Shown: piece by piece, positions 25,456-34,315 of the stretch | Numbering within the stretch: position 1 is the first letter of the stretch | Layout of the letters: each line of letters begins with the position of its first letter | Assembly (NCBI GenBank): GCA_050012495.1 | Contig: JBEKHB010000012.1 | Location: 1 to 64,000 of the forward strand | DNA length: 64,000 bases | From: BOG-1155 sp050012495 | GTDB lineage: Bacteria > Desulfobacterota > Syntrophorhabdia > Syntrophorhabdales > WCHB1-27 | Direction: 5' to 3' | Notes under the pieces: generated by a model | What the model saw: only the letters and a program-made list of their open reading frames with translations | Database searches by the model: none | Told to the model about the DNA's origin: nothing | Translations under genes and position numbers: made by a program

Positions 25456-25863
25456 ATGAAAGAAAAACGGCCGATCCGAATGCTCATCGGCAAGCCCGGG
25501 CTCGATGGCCACGATCGCGGGGTGAAAGTTCTTGCTATAGGGCTGCGGGATGAGGGTTTCGAGGTGATCTATCCGGGGCTCCGACAGACGCCGGAGGATA
25601 TCGTGCGGATCGCGATCCAAGATGACGTGGATGTCATAGGCCTGAGCAGCCTTACCGGCGCCCACAATTTTTACTTCCCTCGTGTTGCAGAACTCGTTTC
25701 CGAGAATGGAATGGATGACGTTCTTATTATCGGAGGCGGTATCATTCCCAACGACGATATTCCCCGCCTTAAGGAACAGGGTATCAAGGCGATTTTTAGA
25801 CCGGGTGCAAGAATCAGAGATATCGCTGACTTCGTAAGAAACAATGTAAGGCGTAGCGAGTAA
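25456..25863 (+). CDS. B12-binding small subunit of acyl-CoA mutase
   Basis: 135 residues, a stand-alone cobalamin-binding domain. The lower-ligand motif DxHxxG is intact (GLDGHDRG near residue 18), followed by IGLSSLTGAH and VLIIGGGIIPNDDI, the typical Rossmann-like B12 fold. It starts 12 bases after the large subunit and must pair with it, as in isobutyryl-CoA and 2-hydroxyisobutyryl-CoA mutases where the subunits are separate. The strong ribosome-binding site (GAGGAGAG) suggests stoichiometric synthesis. Confidence 0.92.
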   Translation: MKEKRPIRMLIGKPGLDGHDRGVKVLAIGLRDEGFEVIYPGLRQTPEDIVRIAIQDDVDVIGLSSLTGAHNFYFPRVAELVSENGMDDVLIIGGGIIPNDDIPRLKEQGIKAIFRPGARIRDIADFVRNNVRRSE

Positions 25864-25872
25864 ACCGCAACG

Positions 25873-27621
25873 ATGATAAACGGGAAGATTTTTGAGCTTG
25901 ACGAGAGGAAAGGCCAGGGCAAGATCCTGCCATTACGCGAAGCGATCGACCGGTGGGTACGACCCGGAATGAAGCTGCACTTTGCTGATGGTGCGGACGC
26001 GAACGCCGCGGTCCGCGAAATTATCAGGCAGTACCACGGAAAAGACCCGGAGTTTACACTTATATCGGGAGGTGTCACGACCCCTGATCTCATAAGTCTG
26101 GTTGCAAGCGGGCTCGTCAGAAAAGTCGTTACCACCAATTGCTCGTACACCTACCCGGCCCCGCGGCCGATCCATCTCCTTCAAAAAATGCACAAAGACG
26201 GGCTGATTCAGATCGAGAGCTGGTCCCTCTATTCTCTTGAACAAAGACTTATGGCTGCGGCTCTCGGTGTGGGCTGGATGCCGACAAAGTCTCTGAAAGG
26301 AAGCGGTTTAGGAGAAGAGAATGGCGACTCTTACAAGATAGTGACAAATCCTTTCGACGCAACTGAAACGATGGGTGTGGTGAGGGCCCTTTCTCCCGAT
26401 ATCTCCATTGTACACGGATGTGTGGCAGACCAGGAAGGCAACACCATCCTCTCCCCCCCCTATTGGTCGGGCCTATGGGGACCGAGGGCGAGCAATAACG
26501 GAGTAATTGTCACTGTGGAACGGATTGTTCCCACAGAATTCATCAGGAAGCACAGCGCTCTCGTCAAGATACCAGGGTTTCTGGTGAGGGCCGTGTGCTC
26601 AGTGGTTTTTGGCACCCATCCCCAGGGCTTGGCCGCCGAAAGCATAGACCTGAATGGATATGGCGAAGACTACGAGTTTATTCTCGACTTTGTCAAGGCG
26701 AGCCGGGACTCGAAAGGACTGAAAGAGTGGATGGAGGAATGGATCTTCCAATGCCGCACGCAGGAAGAGTACGTGCGGAAACTTGGTCCGGCGCGGACTT
26801 CCTTCCTGGCGAGTAAGTCAACATCAGGCCAGCCTGAACCGGAAACACGGGAGCATGTTGATCGGGATGGTCGCGCTCCGTATAATCGCACCGAAATGAT
26901 GGTCGTTGCAACGGCGAGAGAGATCAAAGAGATAGTCCTTCTGAAGGATTACAGCTCTATCCTATCCGGGATCGGCGCTCCCGGACTTGCTGCGTGGCTT
27001 GCCTTCTACCTGATGAAAGAAGCGGGTATCCACATTGATTTGATGACGGGCGTCGGTCAAGTCGGCTTCTCTCCACGGCCGGCTGATCCTTTCCTCATGA
27101 GCCTTCCCAATGTCATGACCTCCAAGATGCTGACGGACACGACCGACGTGTACGGTACGTTTGTCGGCGGTGCCCATAACAGGTGCCTGAGCGTTCTTGG
27201 AGCAGCCCAGATCGACCAGTACGGGAATATCAACACGGTGAAGGTGAACGACCTTTATTTTATAGGTGTCGGCGGAGCAGCGGACGCCTTGAACTCGTGC
27301 GAGACGATTGCCGTGGCGAAGCAGTCTGCCGATCGCTTCCTGGAAAAAGTACCCTTCGTCAGTTGCCCGGGGGAGCGGATTAGAACGCTGGTAACCGACA
27401 TGGGCGTATTCAAGAAATATGACGGAAATACTTTCACCCTTGCGAAAGTTTTTGCTCCCTCACACGGTGCGGTTGATAGGGACCCTGTGCAGGAAATAGC
27501 GAGCCGATGCGGTTGGGAAGTGAGAGCGGCTCTTTCACTCGAACAGATTCCTCCTCCTACTGAAGAGGAGCTATCGGTGTTACGGGCCCTCGATCCAAAA
27601 GGCTTCTTTGTAGGGAAGTAG
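25873..27621 (+). CDS. Fused class I CoA-transferase-fold protein, IpdAB-like
   Basis: 582 residues that contain both halves of a class I CoA-transferase. The alpha-like part (about 1-310) has LHFADGADANAAVREII and VERIVPTEFIRKHSALVKIP, and the beta-like part (about 335-582) has GIGAPGLAAWLAFYL and VGGAHNRCLSVLGAAQIDQYG. Glutaconate-CoA-transferase-type enzymes carry a catalytic Glu in a FESG-like motif of the beta half. Here the aligned stretch reads DLMTGVGQVGFSP, with no Glu. That resembles IpdB, whose complex hydrolyses a C-C bond in a ring-derived CoA thioester. A retro-Claisen hydrolase is therefore as likely as a transferase. It follows the mutase subunits by nine bases. Confidence 0.75.
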   Translation: MINGKIFELDERKGQGKILPLREAIDRWVRPGMKLHFADGADANAAVREIIRQYHGKDPEFTLISGGVTTPDLISLVASGLVRKVVTTNCSYTYPAPRPIHLLQKMHKDGLIQIESWSLYSLEQRLMAAALGVGWMPTKSLKGSGLGEENGDSYKIVTNPFDATETMGVVRALSPDISIVHGCVADQEGNTILSPPYWSGLWGPRASNNGVIVTVERIVPTEFIRKHSALVKIPGFLVRAVCSVVFGTHPQGLAAESIDLNGYGEDYEFILDFVKASRDSKGLKEWMEEWIFQCRTQEEYVRKLGPARTSFLASKSTSGQPEPETREHVDRDGRAPYNRTEMMVVATAREIKEIVLLKDYSSILSGIGAPGLAAWLAFYLMKEAGIHIDLMTGVGQVGFSPRPADPFLMSLPNVMTSKMLTDTTDVYGTFVGGAHNRCLSVLGAAQIDQYGNINTVKVNDLYFIGVGGAADALNSCETIAVAKQSADRFLEKVPFVSCPGERIRTLVTDMGVFKKYDGNTFTLAKVFAPSHGAVDRDPVQEIASRCGWEVRAALSLEQIPPPTEEELSVLRALDPKGFFVGK

Positions 27622-27823
27622 CCTTCGTCCCACGCGATGTTATCGATGGTGGAGAAACGGTATCTGGTAGATTGATCACGTTTCTATCGTTGGACTCCAA
27701 TGGCGTACCCGGTTCCTCAATGACCGGGTTGGACTGACCGCCATTGCTCGCCTGCTTTCAGAATTGAAGTCGCCAGGGAAACTTGGCGGCTGTACTGGAG
27801 ACAAACTCATAGCGGAGGATGTG

Positions 27824-29002
27824 ATGTCAGAATCGAGAGTTACATTTACAGAAGCCCTCATCACCGATGAAATGCTTGCTGAGGTGCGAGCATTTGTCGG
27901 GACGAGGTTTCGTATCGGACACTCCATAAATAACGAAGAAGCCACCAGAATCGCGATCCAGAAGTTTGCCGACGGCATAGGGGATACAAACCCGCTCTGG
28001 AGCGATCCAGAATATGCGGAAAAAACCCGCTACGGCGCCATTATAGCCCCGCCTTCATGGGTCTTCAGCGTGTTCTCCGGTATCCAATACGGTTTCAGGG
28101 GAGTAGGCGGTTTCCACAGTGGCAGCACTATCGAATTTTACCTACCGATTTTTCGAAACGATACGATCACGCCCGAGATGATATGCACCGCCATCGAAGG
28201 GCCGAAAAAGAGTGTCTTTGCCGAGAAAACGATCATAGAGCGGAATGATAACCTGTATACCAACCAAAGGGGAGAGCTGGCAACGAAAGTGACATGGGAA
28301 GTCATACATTTTGAGAGGGCGAAGGCAAAGAAGACGGGTAAGTACCACCATATTCAGTTACCGCACCCCTGGACAGAAGAAGAGTTGAAAAGAATAGAGG
28401 ATGAAGTCTTTAATGAGGAGAGAAGTGGAGCAGATACGCCTTGTTGGGATGATGTGCGGATAGGCCAGGAGTTGAAGCCCCTGGTTAAGGGACCTGTCAC
28501 CATGACCGACGAGATTGCCTTTCTTATCGGAGGCGGCGCTCCCATACCCAGGCTTACGGCTCACGCTGCCGCGCTCAATTTCTATCGGCGCCACCCCGCC
28601 TGGGCCTTCCGTGATCCCATAAGCTGCGGTCTGGAGCCCATCTACGCAGTCCACTACAACAGGGAAGCGGCTCGTGCTCAAGGGTTGCCTTATCAGTACG
28701 ATGTCGGTTTTCAAAGGAACGCCTGGCAGATTCACCTCTTGACGAACTATGCGGGAGATGACGGTTGGCTCAAGAAAAGCTTCTGTGAATTCCGCAGGTT
28801 TGTCTACTTCTCGGACGTGGTGTGGCTGAAGGGCACGATAACGGATAAATTCATCGATGATGACAGCGAATGCTGTGTAAAGATCGAGACGACAGCTATA
28901 AACCAGCGGGGTGAAGAGGTGATGCCCGGATATGCCATTGTGGCCCTTCCCTCCAGAGTGCATGGTTACTCGCCGTTGGATAAGAGATTGGGTCCGCGAT
29001 GA
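27824..29002 (+). CDS. Double-hotdog MaoC-like dehydratase
   Basis: 392 residues from ATG 27824 (GGAGG upstream; the frame is open to 27764). The first half has the FAS1-type dehydratase look: FADGIGDTNPLWSDPEYAEK, then RYGAIIAPPSWVFSVFSG, then a hotdog core with GGFHSGSTIEFYLPI. The second half repeats a hotdog domain (PVTMTDEIAFLIGGGAPIP through the C-terminal MPGYAIVALPSR). Such proteins hydrate enoyl-CoA or dehydrate hydroxyacyl-CoA. Together with two crotonases this gives the operon three possible hydration or isomerisation steps. The 202-base gap upstream has no gene. Confidence 0.75.
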   Translation: MSESRVTFTEALITDEMLAEVRAFVGTRFRIGHSINNEEATRIAIQKFADGIGDTNPLWSDPEYAEKTRYGAIIAPPSWVFSVFSGIQYGFRGVGGFHSGSTIEFYLPIFRNDTITPEMICTAIEGPKKSVFAEKTIIERNDNLYTNQRGELATKVTWEVIHFERAKAKKTGKYHHIQLPHPWTEEELKRIEDEVFNEERSGADTPCWDDVRIGQELKPLVKGPVTMTDEIAFLIGGGAPIPRLTAHAAALNFYRRHPAWAFRDPISCGLEPIYAVHYNREAARAQGLPYQYDVGFQRNAWQIHLLTNYAGDDGWLKKSFCEFRRFVYFSDVVWLKGTITDKFIDDDSECCVKIETTAINQRGEEVMPGYAIVALPSRVHGYSPLDKRLGPR

Positions 29003-29122
29003 GTGGAGCGACAGAATTACCTCGAATAGAGGCCCGCCGAAAGAAAGGGAAGAGACTACCCGTCGCCGTGGTGTATATTGCAAAACCTTGATAATTCGGC
29101 CCTGGGATGATAGGCTTGCACA

Positions 29123-30136
29123 GTGCGTAATGACGCTTCAATCGAAGAGATTTTGCCCGGGCTGTACAAGGTCAAAATTCCCCTCCCCGGAATTCCTCTG
29201 CCAGGAGTTAACTCTTACATTGTAAAGGGCGCGAAGCGAAATTTGATCGTCGATCCGGGATGGAATCACGACGAATGTTTCGTTGCGATGCAGCACGCCC
29301 TGGAGGAACTTTCTGTTGATTTGCGAAAGACAGATTTTTTTATCACCCATGTGCATCTTGATCATGTGGCGCTTGTTTTAAGGCTTAAGACTGCTGATTC
29401 GGAAATGTACGCAGGACAGTGGGAGGCGGAACACGTTGAATGGGACTGGGATGGAGCAATTGCGTTTGCGCGTGCTCACGGGTTCCCCGACCACGAGCTA
29501 TCTATACTCCTCCGGGAGCATCCCGGCTATAAGTGGACGAAATCCCGGTCAGAACTGCGTCTGCCCTTCCGCATAGTGCAGGATAAGAGCGTGATAACGG
29601 CGGGCAAATATGCCTTCACGGTTATCGAGACGCCTGGTCATTCAAAAGGTCATTTATGCCTTTACGAGCCGGAAGAGAAGGTCTTGGTATCGGGTGATCA
29701 CATTTTGAAAGAGATAACACCTACAGTTCAATTATGGTCGGAAGAAGATAACCCTCTGCTCGACTATATCAAGAGCCTCGATAAAATTGAAGCGCTGGAT
29801 GTAAGGCAGGTGCTGCCAGGTCATGGCCCGATCTTTAAAGACTGTAAAGAGCGAATTAAGGAAATGAAAGACCACCGGCTCGAAAGGACGAAGGAGGTTA
29901 TCTCCCTCCTAAGGCAGGCAAACAGGACTGCGTACGAGCTCGCATCACGGATGACCTGGAACGTAAGGTATAACTCCTGGGATGCGTTCCCGGTCGTGCA
30001 AAAGTGGTTCAGCATGGGAGAGACACTTGCCCACCTATTTTACCTTAAAGAAAAAGGATATGTAGGAAAGCATGCCGGGAACGGCCATATTGAATTTGTC
30101 TTGAACCAGTCACAAAGCCCTGTCAACAGCCTTTAA
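29123..30136 (+). CDS. MBL-fold metallo-hydrolase (operon paralog)
   Basis: 337 residues from GTG. The metal-binding residues are complete: THVHLDH near residue 75, HSKGH in ETPGHSKGHLCLYE, LVSGDHILKE and the late LPGHGPI. The C-terminal tail is a winged-helix-like extension. It shares order and wording with the hydrolase at 8078-9061, including ITPxxQ after the aspartate, so the two are paralogs. As the last gene of operon A it is a plausible thioesterase or lactonase for a pathway CoA ester. Cytoplasmic. Confidence 0.85.
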   Translation: MRNDASIEEILPGLYKVKIPLPGIPLPGVNSYIVKGAKRNLIVDPGWNHDECFVAMQHALEELSVDLRKTDFFITHVHLDHVALVLRLKTADSEMYAGQWEAEHVEWDWDGAIAFARAHGFPDHELSILLREHPGYKWTKSRSELRLPFRIVQDKSVITAGKYAFTVIETPGHSKGHLCLYEPEEKVLVSGDHILKEITPTVQLWSEEDNPLLDYIKSLDKIEALDVRQVLPGHGPIFKDCKERIKEMKDHRLERTKEVISLLRQANRTAYELASRMTWNVRYNSWDAFPVVQKWFSMGETLAHLFYLKEKGYVGKHAGNGHIEFVLNQSQSPVNSL

Positions 30137-30190
30137 CAAAGCAGGAAAAATTATTCTGTTGTTGCGACGCAAGAATGTCACGCTCGATCT

Positions 30191-30270
30191 TGTTAAACAT
30201 TTTTCTGTTAAACATTTTTCTTGACAATCAAACGATCATTTGTTACAAAATACTATCAAACGTTTGTTAG
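30191..30270 (+). promoter_or_regulatory. Promoter B with TetR-type operators and 15-bp tandem repeat
   Basis: TTGACA (30221-30226), a 17-base spacer and TACAAA (30244-30249) are followed by TCAAACGTTTGTTAG (30256-30270), which contains the perfect palindrome CAAACGTTTG. A related site overlaps the spacer (30228-30245). Directly upstream, TGTTAAACATTTTTC is repeated in tandem (30191-30205, 30206-30220). Confidence 0.65.
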
Positions 30271-30714
30271 ATATGTTTCCTTCAATGAAAGCAATGGGAC
30301 GAAGATGACGGAATGCAAATTAATCAAACCCCTGCCAAAAGGACTTAACGCCCTGAAGGGGTTTGCCTCTCGGCAGCTACATCTAAGTTCTCCGGAAGCG
30401 GTCTGGAAAACATGGTCGCCTGGAGCAACGGTTGTCCGTTTTACCTATGCCGCGACTCCTTATGATTATCTCTCACTCGACGCGGAATCTAAGGATTTGT
30501 TTGTATGTCCAAGCGGCCTGTCCATAGGCTTTACAGTAGGCTTTACAGTCTTGTCAGATTTTGAGAGATGTAGCTTTTTTTCTGCATGGGTGGCAACGTT
30601 TGTTATTTACTATTATCACGCCCTGAGCCGAGTGGGAAGGTAAAGCAGCTAGCTGTTGGAGACCGCTTTACCGGTCGGACATGAGGGCGTCAAAAGGGGA
30701 GAGGGGGATTGACT
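30271..30714 (+). other. Operon B leader with a doubtful 113-codon frame
   Basis: The 440-base stretch between promoter B and the MFS gene contains a frame from 30305 to 30643. It has no recognisable family, a weak ribosome-binding site and an unusual composition, and a short local repeat (GGCTTTACAGT) lies inside it. It is more likely an untranslated leader or decayed sequence than a gene. Confidence 0.3.
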
Positions 30715-31974
30715 ATGGAAGAAAGAAGGTTGGGTCAGGAAGTAAAGGTGGTAGCGGTCCTTTTTTTTGCCTGGGGTTTTGTGGCACTCGATCGGATGCT
30801 GGTTGGCTACCTATTTCCCTGGATTGTACCCGAGTTTAACCTCTCGTACGGTCAAACGGGGCTTATCATGACCGTAATGGCGCTGTTCTGGGCACTCGGT
30901 GCGCCAGTGGGTGGGGCCTTGTCGGACAAGTACGGGAGGAAGAAGATTCTACTGCCTATGGTGGTAATATTTTCTGTTTGCTCGATGATAACCGGCCTTG
31001 TGAGAAGTTATATTCAGTTAATTGCAACCAGATTAAGTTTGGGTTTTGTCGAAGGGGGGTACTTTCCGACTGCCGTAGCTATGGTGGAGGAGGAGGTCTC
31101 ACCGAAGAGAAGGGGGCTTATGATTAGCCTCCATAATATGGGTTTTCCTATTATAGGAATTGTTTTTGGGGCTACTTTTGCTACACAGATGGCTACGAAA
31201 TTTGGATGGAGATCCACTTTTTTTCTGACCATCGTGCCTGGCATCATCCTTGCCGCTATTATATATTTCTTGCTCCGCGAGCCACCGGCCTCTCTGGAGA
31301 GGATCAAAGTAAGAAATGCGGCCAAGGCGATCGCTGACCAGGCAGGCGGCGAGCTTGCCAAAATGACCTTCGGACAGTTGCTTAGGTACAGGAATGTATT
31401 TGTTCTTCTTCTCATAAGCATCTTCTCCATGGTGTGGTTCTGGAATTTCCTCATGTTCGGGATGCTGTTTCTTACCAAGGGAAAAGGGCTTTCAATACTA
31501 CAGGCTGGATTTGTTATGAGTATTTTCGGTGCCGTAAGACTTGTTGGTTTGATTTCCGTGTCGTCGGCATCTGACTATGTGGGCCGGAAAAAGACGATAT
31601 TGGTCGCGCTTCTAGTGACGGGCCTTGCCACTATCGTGACGGCTCAGACAGAATCGTACGCGATCCTCGTTGCAGGTATTCTGGTAGCCGGTTTCTTCGG
31701 TGAGCCCTCTCAGACGTTATTCACCTCGATCATTCCAGCGGAATCCGTACCAATCGCATTAGCCGGGCGCGCCATTGGCGTTATCCTTTTAGTTGGGGAA
31801 GTTATCGGAGGCGGGATCATTCCTCCGATAACCGGTGCAATTGCAGATAAAGTCGGTATCAATTTCGTAATACTGGCATCAGGGTTTTCGTGCCTTATCA
31901 GTTGTGCACTCGCCTTCCTCTTAACGGAAACGGCACCCAGGAAGGTTGCAGCGGCCTTTCGCGGAGGGGCATAA
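30715..31974 (+). CDS. MFS transporter, probable organic-acid carrier
   Basis: 419 residues from ATG 30715 (AGGGGG upstream). It has twelve predicted hydrophobic helices and the MFS loop motif between helices 2 and 3 (GGALSDKYGRKKILLPMVV), repeated in degenerate form in the second half (SASDYVGRKKTILVALL). The first helix region contains ALDRMLVGYLFPWIVPEF, in the style of carboxylate:cation symporters. As the first gene behind promoter B it probably imports the island's substrate. The substrate itself cannot be read from the sequence. Inner membrane. Confidence 0.85.
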   Translation: MEERRLGQEVKVVAVLFFAWGFVALDRMLVGYLFPWIVPEFNLSYGQTGLIMTVMALFWALGAPVGGALSDKYGRKKILLPMVVIFSVCSMITGLVRSYIQLIATRLSLGFVEGGYFPTAVAMVEEEVSPKRRGLMISLHNMGFPIIGIVFGATFATQMATKFGWRSTFFLTIVPGIILAAIIYFLLREPPASLERIKVRNAAKAIADQAGGELAKMTFGQLLRYRNVFVLLLISIFSMVWFWNFLMFGMLFLTKGKGLSILQAGFVMSIFGAVRLVGLISVSSASDYVGRKKTILVALLVTGLATIVTAQTESYAILVAGILVAGFFGEPSQTLFTSIIPAESVPIALAGRAIGVILLVGEVIGGGIIPPITGAIADKVGINFVILASGFSCLISCALAFLLTETAPRKVAAAFRGGA

Positions 31975-32010
31975 GGTATGGGTGAAATGAACTCTCGGAG
32001 GGTAATCCTT

Positions 32011-32022
32011 CATGTATACATG
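32011..32022. other. Perfect 12-bp palindrome in the MFS-OYE gap
   Basis: CATGTATACATG lies in the 265-base gap between the MFS and reductase genes. The gap holds no gene. The palindrome could be a regulator site, but no other copy was noticed. Confidence 0.3.
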
Positions 32023-32239
32023 GGATGCCATCCTCCTCGAGGCGGGAAGGAATAAGCCTTATGCCGGGGAAAGGGAAGTCAATTCCGCCCCAGGTTTAAA
32101 AAGAAAGGCGGAAAGGGAGTAACGCTGTACCCATAGTCTCGTTGATGAGGTTGACCTCGGCTCGGGGGGACAGAAGGGAATACTGCGTTACAGCAGAGAA
32201 AATAGCGCTAAGCAAAACGCAAAGAGGAGGTTTGAAAGA

Positions 32240-34213
32240 ATGTCTGACGAACAAGTATTTGGCAGGGATCATTTCCCGCACATTTTTAAACCGGGGAAGA
32301 TCGGTGGGTTTACGATCCCCAATCGGGTAAAACACGCAGCCTGTTCAATCTCCAATTATAACTCGGTCCAGGGCTTCATCACGGATCGCGAATTCTATCG
32401 GGACCAGATGATAGGGAGAACAGGATCGGGTATTATCACGAACCAGGGAGCATATCCTGATCCGAAAGGTGAGGGGAAGGGATATTGGAGACAACTCGCT
32501 TTGTACGATGAACGTTTTGTTCCTGGACTTACGCGAGTTTGTCAGTCCTATCGGAAGGACGCTCTGAACTCTTTAGTCCTTTTCCAGATCACCCACTGTG
32601 GCCGTTATGGTGGACTGGATTGCGGATATACGATGCAGCCGTCGGTAGTACCGCAAAAATTGCCGCACTTTGGGGCTCCACCCAGAGAAATGACCATGGA
32701 TGATATCAAGCGAACAATTGCAGACCATACCAATTGCGCTCGGTTGGCTGTTCAGGCGGGATTCGATGGGGTAGAGCTTACCTGCTTCCAGGGATACCTC
32801 CTTGCGAATTTTAATTCCCGTTTTACCAACAGACGAACAGATGAATACGGGGGGTCACTTGAAAAACGGGCCCGGTTCATGGTGGAGATGATACAGCAAG
32901 TCCGGAAAACAATCGGACCGCATCTGGTGATAGGTATTCGTCTGAGCGGCTCGGAACTTCTGGGGGACCAGGGGAACACCGATGAAGAATGTATTGAACT
33001 GGGAAAGATCGCTGAAGATGCCGGCATTGATTACATTAGCATAGTCATCGGCTGGCATGAATCTGAGGAAGGAGCCTTGGGCCGTCACCACAATTCGGAT
33101 AGATGGCTATATATGTGCGAGAACTGGAAAAAGGCAGTGAAAGTTCCGCTGACCTTTGGCCCGTGCTTACAGGACCCCTATGTGGCAGACCAGGCTATAC
33201 GCGACGGTGTGATGGATTACTGGGAAATATGCCGTCCTTTTCTGGCCGACCCCCAGCGAGTGCATCAAATTGGAAAAAACGACATTGCTGGTATACGACC
33301 CTGCATTGGAGATCTCATGTGTTTAGCAAAAGGGCTCGTGCAACAGCCATACATATGCACGCTTAACCCGATCTTAGGTCATGAGGGTGAAGAAGAGTAT
33401 CAAACCCGTCCGGCAGTGAGGAAGAAAACGGTCATGGTGATCGGTGCCGGACCCGCAGGGATCCAAGCGGCACTGGCAGCAGCCAAGAAAGGCCATTACG
33501 TGTCCATGTACGATCAAAGGAGCCGCATAGGCGGTCAACTGCTCTCAGCCTTAAAAGATCAGAGGGGTGGCTGGACCTATGAGGAGTTAGTTCAATATTA
33601 TGAAGAACAACTCAGACGCCAGGAAATCGACGTTCACCTCGGAGTCACGGTAGACGAAAAACTGGTTAAAAACGTAGTGCACCCGGAAGTCGTAGTTCTT
33701 TGCTCAGGTTCCAAGATAGAACTTCCTTCAATCCCCGGGATTGACCGTAAGGACGTATATACGACATTTGACGTTATGGAGGGTAATCCTCCAACCGGCG
33801 ACAGGGTGTCAGTGATTCACGGAGGGAAGGTAGGCATCGTCACCGCTCTTTACCTTTCTACCCTGGGGAAGAACGTCACTCTAATCCACGAGGGTGAAAG
33901 ACCGGTTGAAAAGGTTCCTGCGACCTGGAGATGGCGCTACGGCCAGTGGTTAAAACAACATGGAATACGTATCATTAATAAAAGTAAGCCGATCAGCATT
34001 GATGATAAAGGGATTACGATTGTAGCCAATGACGGTAAGCAAGAGTTAATCGAGTGCGATTCGACAGTTTTTGCCCGGAGAGTGGCCAACCAGGATTTGT
34101 TGGACTTTTTGGACTGGGGCTGCGACGTACTCTTTATTGCCGGCGACGCGATCCGGCCCCGGTATCTCCATGTAGCGATTCACGAGGGATTTAGAACCGG
34201 GAACAGAGTCTAG
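32240..34213 (+). CDS. NADH:flavin oxidoreductase, 2,4-dienoyl-CoA-reductase-like
   Basis: 657 residues with the FadH/trimethylamine-dehydrogenase architecture. An old-yellow-enzyme FMN barrel (HCGRYGG, then FNSRFTNRRTDEYGGSLEKR) is followed by an iron-sulfur region near residues 355-373 and an FAD/NAD-binding module (VMVIGAGPAGIQAALAAAKK, SVIHGGKVGIVTALYLS). The [4Fe-4S] motif usually reads CxxCxxxC then C. Here it is C355-IGD-LM-C361 and C373, so the second cysteine is Asp. The cluster may be lost or have an unusual ligand. GGAGG precedes the ATG. In context it could reduce a double bond of an unsaturated or cyclic intermediate. Confidence 0.85.
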   Translation: MSDEQVFGRDHFPHIFKPGKIGGFTIPNRVKHAACSISNYNSVQGFITDREFYRDQMIGRTGSGIITNQGAYPDPKGEGKGYWRQLALYDERFVPGLTRVCQSYRKDALNSLVLFQITHCGRYGGLDCGYTMQPSVVPQKLPHFGAPPREMTMDDIKRTIADHTNCARLAVQAGFDGVELTCFQGYLLANFNSRFTNRRTDEYGGSLEKRARFMVEMIQQVRKTIGPHLVIGIRLSGSELLGDQGNTDEECIELGKIAEDAGIDYISIVIGWHESEEGALGRHHNSDRWLYMCENWKKAVKVPLTFGPCLQDPYVADQAIRDGVMDYWEICRPFLADPQRVHQIGKNDIAGIRPCIGDLMCLAKGLVQQPYICTLNPILGHEGEEEYQTRPAVRKKTVMVIGAGPAGIQAALAAAKKGHYVSMYDQRSRIGGQLLSALKDQRGGWTYEELVQYYEEQLRRQEIDVHLGVTVDEKLVKNVVHPEVVVLCSGSKIELPSIPGIDRKDVYTTFDVMEGNPPTGDRVSVIHGGKVGIVTALYLSTLGKNVTLIHEGERPVEKVPATWRWRYGQWLKQHGIRIINKSKPISIDDKGITIVANDGKQELIECDSTVFARRVANQDLLDFLDWGCDVLFIAGDAIRPRYLHVAIHEGFRTGNRV

Positions 34214-34315
34214 GGGCTTGGTCTTGGAAGGTGTGCATTGTGAAATTGTTTACAACGCTCGGCAATTTAACGGCGGCATCAAGAGAAAAAGCTGACTGCT
34301 TGGGGAGGGAGAGAA

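Noticed and set aside
30305..30643. 113-codon frame in the operon B leader as a gene
   Set aside because: No family resemblance, weak ribosome-binding site and odd composition; kept only as a leader note.
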